From: Candidatus Binatia bacterium
GTDB taxonomy: Bacteria; Desulfobacterota; Binatia; UBA1149; JAJCZL01
DNA length: 37,743 bases
Direction: 5' to 3'
Assembly: GCA_028278325.1 (NCBI GenBank)
Contig: JANQEO010000465.1
Coordinates: 1 to 37,743 of the forward strand
Below the pieces are notes generated by a model. The model ran no database searches and was not told the origin of the DNA. It worked only from the letters and a program-made list of their open reading frames with translations. The translations under genes were made by a program, and so were the position numbers. Positions 32,454-37,743 of this stretch are shown here, piece after piece; within the stretch, counting starts at the first letter, position 1; every line of letters starts with the position of its first letter.

Positions 32454-33704
32454 CTAGATGCAGGGCGGGCACAGGAGGTCGATCTGAATCCCTACGCCGG
32501 CTTGCAACACGCGGAAAGCATCCGTCGCTACGATCATGCCGTTGCCGTCGCTGTCGCAGATGCATGGCGAGCAAGCACGGGCGCCGACAGCGGACTCCAA
32601 TACGAAGAGAGCGTCTGAAGCGCTCGGACCGTCACCGGCCAGATCCCCGCAGGAGGCCTGAGCGGGAATCGTCGTGGTCGTCGTGCTGCTCGTCGTGCCA
32701 CCCATCGATGTAGTAGTCGTCGACGATGTTGTGGTTGTGGACGTCGTAGTCGTGGGGGGGTTGCTGAGGAACTCGCCCGATTCCGAAGTGAAGCTCGCTC
32801 CGGGTGGCAACTCGACCGTGATCCCGGCGGTGCTCGAGAAGTCCAGGCCCGCCAAGGGATTGAGCGCCGACTGCGTGATTGCCCCGCTGATCATGCCCTG
32901 AACACCGACCAGGACGCCGGCCGGATCACATGTGAGCTGCAACGGTACCGTGTTGCTGGCGGACAGGATGTCGTTGGGATCGGGAACCTCTTGAAAGGGC
33001 CCGTCCAGCTGCGCGTCGAGAATCTCGAGGGGCGAGAAGTCGTTGACGTTCATGCCGATGACGAAGAACGGCGGGTCAAGCACATGGAACTGGGCGCGGA
33101 ACTGCGCGAGTTGGATATCGGGCGCTCCGCCGAAGTAGAACCCCTCGGCACTGGCCGTCCAGTGCACGGTGAAAGTGCTGGGCGAAACACACCCGGGCGG
33201 CGGAAAGAACGTCAGTAGCTCCTTGAACAGGGCGGTCCCTGTACCGTGTCCACTCTGAGCCGGCACGAATGGGTTTTGGGAGCCCGTGCCGCCCTGCCCC
33301 GTCGCTTTCAGCCTGAGCTGACCGCTGGTCATATCCGCCTGCGCCAGCACGGACCCGGCGCACCGCGCGGTGCCCTCGGAGAGGTTCGTAGAGTAAAACG
33401 TCGCGAATGGAGTGCCGGTCAAGGAGTCCTTCGTCTCCTGAGCCAGAATGGTAGCGCCACTCGGTGGCGGCACTCCGATGTTCTCGATCCTGCAGATGAC
33501 AGAGCCGGTCGTCTTGATCGCCTGTTCGACTTTGATCTGGGCGAGCGCCGAACCAGCACTCGAGATCGCGACTAGGAAAGCCGCGCAGACGGACACTCTG
33601 AAGAGGATCGGCACACGTCCTCGGAGAGAAAGGCCACGGCGAACACGCCTCCGGCGAATGACGAAGGGCCTGTGACGGGAAACGGCGGTGCTTGAGTCAT
33701 GCAT
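32454..33704 (-). CDS. Exported protein with Thr linker and C-terminal dockerin-like unit
   Basis: 416 residues from ATG 33704 (TTG 33716 or an internal GTG near codon 31 are alternatives; none has a strong RBS). A cationic N-region RRRRVRRGLSLRGR precedes the signal core VCAAFLVAISSAGSALA. The mature part to about residue 320 is beta-rich with few Cys (SPSTFTVHWTASAEGFYFGG, GITVELPPGASF). A Thr/Ser linker (PPTTTTSTTTTSSTTTTSM) leads to the dockerin-like tail 352-416 (CGDLAGDGPSASDALFVLESAVG..CSPCICDSDGNGMIVATDAFRVLQAGVGIQIDLLCPPC). The same tail design occurs at 28209. Probably a secreted or surface protein; function unknown. Confidence 0.8.
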   Translation of the reverse strand: MHDSSTAVSRHRPFVIRRRRVRRGLSLRGRVPILFRVSVCAAFLVAISSAGSALAQIKVEQAIKTTGSVICRIENIGVPPPSGATILAQETKDSLTGTPFATFYSTNLSEGTARCAGSVLAQADMTSGQLRLKATGQGGTGSQNPFVPAQSGHGTGTALFKELLTFFPPPGCVSPSTFTVHWTASAEGFYFGGAPDIQLAQFRAQFHVLDPPFFVIGMNVNDFSPLEILDAQLDGPFQEVPDPNDILSASNTVPLQLTCDPAGVLVGVQGMISGAITQSALNPLAGLDFSSTAGITVELPPGASFTSESGEFLSNPPTTTTSTTTTSSTTTTSMGGTTSSTTTTTIPAQASCGDLAGDGPSASDALFVLESAVGARACSPCICDSDGNGMIVATDAFRVLQAGVGIQIDLLCPPCI

Positions 33705-33863
33705 ACCGGTGTTCAACGAGAACCGCGCTTGCCGAAGCGACGCAGTCTACTCGAACTTGGGACCATCCGTCCAGCGATTCGGCTACCTGGATAGTGGAAA
33801 GCGCGATGGACACGGGAATCCGTCGGGAGGGGCCAGCATGGATCGCTTGTCGACGGCCTCTGC

Positions 33864-34940
33864 CTAGTCCATCTGAAAGCCGGGCGTCGACCTCATCAGC
33901 TCGATCTCCGCCTCGTCCATGTCGGCCTCGATGCCATCGAACAGCGGCGTCGACAGGTAGCGTTCACCGGTGTCGGGCAACATGGCCAGGAGCACCGAGC
34001 CCTGCGGAGCCTTCTCGGCCACCTGCATGGCGACCGCTAAGGTGGAACCACCAGAAACCCCGGTGAAGATGCCCTCGCGCTGCGCGAGCTTGCGCGCCCA
34101 CTCCATCCCTACCTCGCCGGCCACCGGGATAAGCTCGTCAACGAAGGAACTGTCGAGGGCCTCCTGCAGGACCCAAGGAATGAAGTCCGGCGTCCAGCCC
34201 TGGATGGGATGGGGCTCGAAGGCCGGATGGCTCTCGATCGGCTCGTGCGCTGCATTGCGCTGCTGCGCTTCACCGCTACCCACTAGCTGCGCATTGGCAG
34301 GCTCGCTGAGGATGATCTTCAGTTCCGGGCGCGCTTCGCGCAGCACGCGTCCGATGCCCGTCAGAGTACCTCCGGTTCCGTAGCCGGTGACGAAATAGTC
34401 CAGGCGTTGGCCCTCGAAGTCCGCCATGATCTCGCGCGCCGTGGTGGCCTCATGAATGTCGGCGTTGGCCTCGGTCTCGAACTGCTGAGCCAGAAACCAC
34501 CCGTTGGCCTCGGCCAGTTCCTTGGCCTTCTGATACATCCCGTAGCCCTTGAGCTCGCGTGGCGTCAGTACGACCTTCGCGCCCAAGAAGCGCATCAACT
34601 TACGCCGCTCGATGGAGAAGCTCTCGGCCATGGTCACCACCAGCGGGTAACCCCTGGCCGCGCACACCATCGCGAGTCCGATACCGGTGTTGCCGCTGGT
34701 CGCCTCGACCACCGTTTGGCCGGGCTCGAGCGCGCCGCTACGCTCGGCCGCCTCGATGATGCCGAGCGCGAGGCGATCTTTGACCGACGCAGCGGGATTG
34801 AAGAACTCCGCCTTGACGTAGATGGTGGCGTGGTCTGGTGTGAGGTTGTTGACGCGCACGCATGGAGTGTCGCCCACGGTGTCAACGACGCTGTCATAGA
34901 GACGCCCGCGCCCGTTGGTGGTCCTGGTGCCTTCTTTCAT
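33864..34940 (-). CDS. Cysteine synthase / cystathionine beta-synthase family PLP enzyme
   Basis: 358 residues from ATG 34940 (AGGGAGATCAGGA upstream; an ATG at 34967 is less likely). Fold-type II PLP enzyme: PLP-lysine motif NPAASVKDRLAL (Lys in SVKDR), substrate loop TSGNTGIGLA, phosphate-binding GYGTGGTLTG, and C-terminal GVSGGSTLA. Residues MAESFSIERRKLMRFLGAKVVLTP and PANAQLVGSGEAQQRNAAHEPIESHPAFEPHPIQGWTPDFIP match the CysK/CBS group rather than threonine synthase. A longer insertion (residues about 210-240, before the IQGW motif) sets it slightly apart from E. coli CysK. Reaction: O-acetylserine (or homologue) + sulfide to cysteine. No CBS domain, so not regulated like human CBS. Confidence 0.92.
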   Translation of the reverse strand: MKEGTRTTNGRGRLYDSVVDTVGDTPCVRVNNLTPDHATIYVKAEFFNPAASVKDRLALGIIEAAERSGALEPGQTVVEATSGNTGIGLAMVCAARGYPLVVTMAESFSIERRKLMRFLGAKVVLTPRELKGYGMYQKAKELAEANGWFLAQQFETEANADIHEATTAREIMADFEGQRLDYFVTGYGTGGTLTGIGRVLREARPELKIILSEPANAQLVGSGEAQQRNAAHEPIESHPAFEPHPIQGWTPDFIPWVLQEALDSSFVDELIPVAGEVGMEWARKLAQREGIFTGVSGGSTLAVAMQVAEKAPQGSVLLAMLPDTGERYLSTPLFDGIEADMDEAEIELMRSTPGFQMD

Positions 34941-35478
34941 TCCTGATCTCCCTTCTAATGCGAACACGCCGGCACGGTCTCGCGACAGAGGCCACGCCTG
35001 ACTTACACGCTCTGTATGAAAGGCGGGGTGACATGTCGACCACGCTCATGGCCGATGGGCCCGACCCCCGAGCTGGCGGCTGGCGACGTACACGTGAAGA
35101 GGGAAAGCCGCTGTCGAGAGTTGAAGGAAAGCACCCCCCGACGGGATCTGAGACCGTGTCGCCGGCGTGAAAGACCCAAAGGCCAAATGACAAACCAGGT
35201 GAAATAAGGGGAAAGGTGCTACTTCATGGTGCTAAGAGTCGAGAAAAGGTGACTCTTGGTGCAATGCGACTTCCCAATTTCTGAACCAGGTTGGCGGCTA
35301 ACATGGCTACTCAGAGAGTCCGCTGGCAACCCTGCGCTCATTCATAGCGACCCACTTCAGCCGAACGAGAGAATCTGACGCCGTGGCGCTCCTGTTATCG
35401 ACCTGACTAGGGGCCTAAGATTGTTCGCACGAGTGATAGCGCCATGATACGCAGACCTGCGAAAGCAGAGAGGCCGCC
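34941..35478. other. Gene-free divergent region (538 bp) with hairpin
   Basis: It lies between the cysteine-synthase gene (-) and the molybdopterin gene (+). About 35180-35400 is visibly less GC-rich than the genes around it. A perfect 7-bp inverted repeat AAGAGTC / GACTCTT (35234-35240 and 35251-35257) with a 10-nt loop is flanked on both sides by GGTGC, and AACCAGGT recurs at about 35203 and 35284. No coding frame with recognisable features, no tRNA. It may hold a regulatory RNA or operator for either gene. Confidence 0.5.
35234..35257. repeat. 7-bp perfect hairpin in intergenic region
   Basis: AAGAGTC-(GAGAAAAGGT)-GACTCTT. There is no T-tract on either strand, so it does not look like an intrinsic terminator. 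It could be an operator half-site pair or part of a structured RNA. Confidence 0.45.
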
Positions 35479-37722
35479 ATGCCCGCACCAGTTCCCTTCG
35501 ATCCCGAAGAAGTAGCAACCGCCAAACCGCTCAAGCGTGACACCCCTCCTGACGTCACGCTCAAACGTGTGATATGCCAGAGCTGCGACATCGCTTGCAG
35601 CGTTCAGGCCGAAGTCAAAGACGGCCGCGTCATCAAGGTGCGCTCCTCGGACAACCCCATCTTCCGCGACAACATCTGCATGAAGGCCATCTACGCACCC
35701 AAGGGCTTCGCACACCCAGACCGTGTCATCTATCCGCAGAGACGGGTCGGCGAGCGTGGCTCCGGCGAATGGGAGCGGGTGAGCTGGGATGAGGCGATGG
35801 CCGATATCGGCGAGCGTCTCAACTCGGTGATTGACAGGTACGGACCCGAAGCCTGGGCCGTTTCCACCAGCCAGTGGAACACCGCCACCGACCACGGCCT
35901 GGGCCGCCGCATCATGAACAACGTCGGCTCACCCAACTGGATCAGCGGCGTGGCCCTGTGCGCGGGCAACACCGCAGCCATCAACCGCATGACCTACGGC
36001 TGGTTTCCGATGGCCGATTTCACCAACGCAAACTGCATCGTGCTCATCGGCCACAACCCGCGCCGTCACAGCTGGACGCCGATCTATAACTACGTCCGCA
36101 GCGCGCAGGCCCGCGGTGCCAAGCTCATCGTTTTCGACCCGCGCAAGAGTTCGAATGCCGAGCGTGCCGACATATGGCTGCCCCTCAAGGCCGGCAGCGA
36201 CGCCGCCATGTTGCTCGGTTGGCTCAAGGTTATTTTCGATGAAGGACTCTACGACGCGGACTTCGTCGAGAGCTGGACCGTCGGATTCGAAGAGCTACGC
36301 GCACGAGTGGACGAGTATCCGCTCGAGCGGGTCAGCGAACTGACCGGTTGCCGGCCTGAGTTGATCGCGAAGGCCGCCCGTACTTACGCGACCGAGGGGC
36401 CTTCAATCATCCCGTGGACTCCGATCACGGACATGCAGCGCAACAGCACGTCCGGCATCCGTCTGCAGAGCATCCTTCGGGCCGTGTGCGGATACGTCGA
36501 CGTTCCCGGCGGGGAAACGCTTCAAGGCTTCCACCCCGAGATCATCCCCGAGTCGACGATAGAGATGCATGAGACCCTGTCCGACGAACAAAAGTCCAAG
36601 CAGCTCGGCGCAGATACACACCCCGCATTCGGATACCGCGGGCAGGCCGCGTTCAAGGAGCCGATGCAGAAGGTGTGGGGGCACGAGTACCCGAACCAGG
36701 TCATGGGCTGTTACATGGCCAACCCCTCGGCGACCTTCCGTGCCATGGCCGGCGAGGGTCCCTATCCCGTCAAGGCATTCTTCGTGGCGGGCAACAACGC
36801 CGTCATGAGCTACGCCAACATGCCCCTGATCATCAAGGCGATGATGAACCAGGATTTGATAGTCGCCCACGAGCAGTTCATGACACCGACCGCCCAGCTC
36901 GCCGACTATGTGTTGCCGGGCGATAGCTGGCTGGAGCGTCCGTGGCTCACGGACGGGTTCGGATGGATGTCGACTTACCGGCCCTCCGAGCAGGCAATGG
37001 AGCCGCCGGGAGAAGCCGTGAGTACTTTCGAGTTCTGGAAGCGAGTGGCCGGCGCGATCGGGAGGCCCGAACTCGTACCCTGGGAGTCTCTAGAAGAGTT
37101 CTACGACTACCGGCTTCGAGACACGGGCATGACCTTCGAGCAGCTCACCCAGGAAACCGAGATGTACTTCACGAAGCCGGAGTTCCGCAAGTACCAACGG
37201 ACCGGCTTTGCGACCCCAAGCGGAAAGGTCGAGCTCAAATCCTCAGTGCTCGAGAACCTCGGCTTCGACCCGCTGCCCTACTTCCGCGAAGATCCGCCGA
37301 TCGATCCCGACTATCCGTTGAAAATGTTTACGGGCGTGCGCGAAGACGAGTACTTCCAGACCGGCCATCGCCACATACCCGAGCTTCGAGCACGCAAGCC
37401 GGAGCCCGTGATGTTCGTGAGCCCGGACACCGCGCGCGAGTACGGCATCGCCGAAGACGAGTGGGTCGAACTAGAAAACCCCACGGGCAAGATCGCGATC
37501 AAAGTCGGCGTCCGTGACGCCATGCCGGACGGACTGGTACGCGTGCCTCACGGATGGTGGAAGCCGGAAACCCAGCAAGGCGCCGGACATCTGTCCGGGG
37601 CGCTCGAGTTCGCCGATGCTCAACTCTGTCGCGACGACGAGGACTACCTGGATCGCGAGCAGGGCATCCCTCACCTCAAGGGAGTGCCCTGTCGAATCAA
37701 CAAGCTACCGGGCTCGGCATGA
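35479..37722 (+). CDS. Molybdopterin-dependent oxidoreductase, DMSO-reductase family (formate-dehydrogenase-like)
   Basis: 747 residues; ATG 35479 follows GAGAGG. An N-terminal 4Fe-4S site is present as Cys33-x2-Cys36-x3-Cys40-x26-Cys67 (VICQSCDIAC...DNICMK). The bis-MGD binding subdomains are VSTSQWNTATDHGLG, MADFTNANCIVLIGHNPR and GAKLIVFDPRKS. The likely metal ligand is Cys161 in SGVALCAGN; it is Cys, not Sec. The C-terminal MGD domain is FTGVREDEYFQTGHRH...EPVMFVSPDTAREYGIAEDEWVELENPTGKI. No Tat signal, so cytoplasmic. The substrate (formate, thiosulfate, polysulfide or other) cannot be told. The stop overlaps the next gene (ATGA), expected to be an electron-transfer partner. Confidence 0.92.
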   Translation: MPAPVPFDPEEVATAKPLKRDTPPDVTLKRVICQSCDIACSVQAEVKDGRVIKVRSSDNPIFRDNICMKAIYAPKGFAHPDRVIYPQRRVGERGSGEWERVSWDEAMADIGERLNSVIDRYGPEAWAVSTSQWNTATDHGLGRRIMNNVGSPNWISGVALCAGNTAAINRMTYGWFPMADFTNANCIVLIGHNPRRHSWTPIYNYVRSAQARGAKLIVFDPRKSSNAERADIWLPLKAGSDAAMLLGWLKVIFDEGLYDADFVESWTVGFEELRARVDEYPLERVSELTGCRPELIAKAARTYATEGPSIIPWTPITDMQRNSTSGIRLQSILRAVCGYVDVPGGETLQGFHPEIIPESTIEMHETLSDEQKSKQLGADTHPAFGYRGQAAFKEPMQKVWGHEYPNQVMGCYMANPSATFRAMAGEGPYPVKAFFVAGNNAVMSYANMPLIIKAMMNQDLIVAHEQFMTPTAQLADYVLPGDSWLERPWLTDGFGWMSTYRPSEQAMEPPGEAVSTFEFWKRVAGAIGRPELVPWESLEEFYDYRLRDTGMTFEQLTQETEMYFTKPEFRKYQRTGFATPSGKVELKSSVLENLGFDPLPYFREDPPIDPDYPLKMFTGVREDEYFQTGHRHIPELRARKPEPVMFVSPDTAREYGIAEDEWVELENPTGKIAIKVGVRDAMPDGLVRVPHGWWKPETQQGAGHLSGALEFADAQLCRDDEDYLDREQGIPHLKGVPCRINKLPGSA

Positions 37723-37743
37723 CCGCGAGCGACAAGGAGCTAC
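37719..37743 (+). CDS. Start of downstream gene (fragment, cut by window)
   Basis: ATG 37719 overlaps the TGA of the molybdoenzyme (ATGA) and opens MTASDKEL before the window ends. Overlap and frame suggest a co-translated partner. Ferredoxin-type subunits often follow such enzymes, but eight codons cannot show that. Confidence 0.5.

Noticed and set aside
28209..33704. Cellulosome scaffold/dockerin system
   Set aside because: The dockerin-like units carry no neighbouring glycoside hydrolase or cohesin in the window, so only a calcium-loop resemblance is claimed.
35234..35257. Intrinsic terminator
   Set aside because: The hairpin lacks a T-tract on either strand and lies upstream, not downstream, of genes.
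35479..37722. Selenocysteine formate dehydrogenase
   Set aside because: The metal ligand position reads Cys161 (SGVALCAGN) and no in-frame TGA occurs, so this is the Cys form of a broader family.
1..37743. tRNA, rRNA, insertion sequence, phage or integron elements
   Set aside because: I found no recognisable tRNA/rRNA sequence, transposase, integrase or terminal inverted repeats by reading; a tRNAscan/ISfinder run would be needed to be certain.

Overview
The window is a GC-rich bacterial chromosome segment with tightly packed genes. No rRNA, tRNA, CRISPR array, transposase, integrase or phage gene was seen. Four exported Cys-rich or Thr-linker proteins stand out: VSTTTTTL-like linkers, dockerin-like CICDxxGNG units, DUF4215-type CGDG...EECDDGN repeats, and an animal-type haem peroxidase close by. 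From general knowledge this mix resembles uncultured 'deltaproteobacterial' lineages such as Binatota/Desulfobacterota relatives or Myxococcota. That placement is inference and no marker gene is present.

Layout. 1-1052 (-): exported DUF4215-type protein cut by the window edge. 1577-3907 (+): RND/MMPL exporter. 3918-5897 (-): a MEST-like alpha/beta hydrolase and an exported beta-helix protein. 6092-7630 (+): O-antigen ligase/polymerase-like membrane protein. 7742-9409 (+): exported animal-type haem peroxidase. 9495-12871: GNAT, class I methyltransferase and an alkaline-phosphatase-superfamily 'sulfatase'. 12996-13751 (+): small exported Cys-rich protein.

13778-19159 (-) is a coupled operon: FAD monooxygenase, free-standing acyl carrier protein, SAM methyltransferase, MupA/Atu3671-type luciferase-like monooxygenase, GNAT-like protein and GT-C membrane glycosyltransferase. 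The last five genes abut or overlap. It looks like a compact carrier-protein tailoring pathway without any ketosynthase. A divergent methyltransferase follows at 19242.

20082-26088 (+) is a coherent branched-chain amino/keto acid operon: ACSF2-like acyl-CoA ligase, 2-oxoacid dehydrogenase E1-alpha, E1-beta and E2, and a leucine-type dehydrogenase. LeuDH would make the 2-oxo acid, E1/E2 the branched acyl-CoA, and the ligase would activate free acid. E3 must be encoded elsewhere. A PlsC-like acyltransferase and a DksA-like zinc-finger protein with a BON-like tail follow.

28209-32399 (+) holds the most notable finding. An eight-repeat exported Cys-rich protein overlaps (ATGA) a gene whose frame contains a TGA exactly at the redox-active position of a peroxiredoxin-like domain (RGHW-U-PYC). 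A perfect 6-bp stem with a small G-containing loop lies 16 nt after the TGA. The best reading is a membrane-anchored selenocysteine-containing peroxiredoxin-like protein that ordinary annotation would split into two fragments or call a pseudogene. A GT-C-like membrane protein with a PA14-like C-terminus follows in the same run. The window closes with an exported dockerin-like protein (-), a cysteine synthase/CBS-family enzyme (-), a gene-free region of more than 500 bp with a 7-bp hairpin, and a cytoplasmic molybdopterin oxidoreductase (+) overlapping the start of its next gene.
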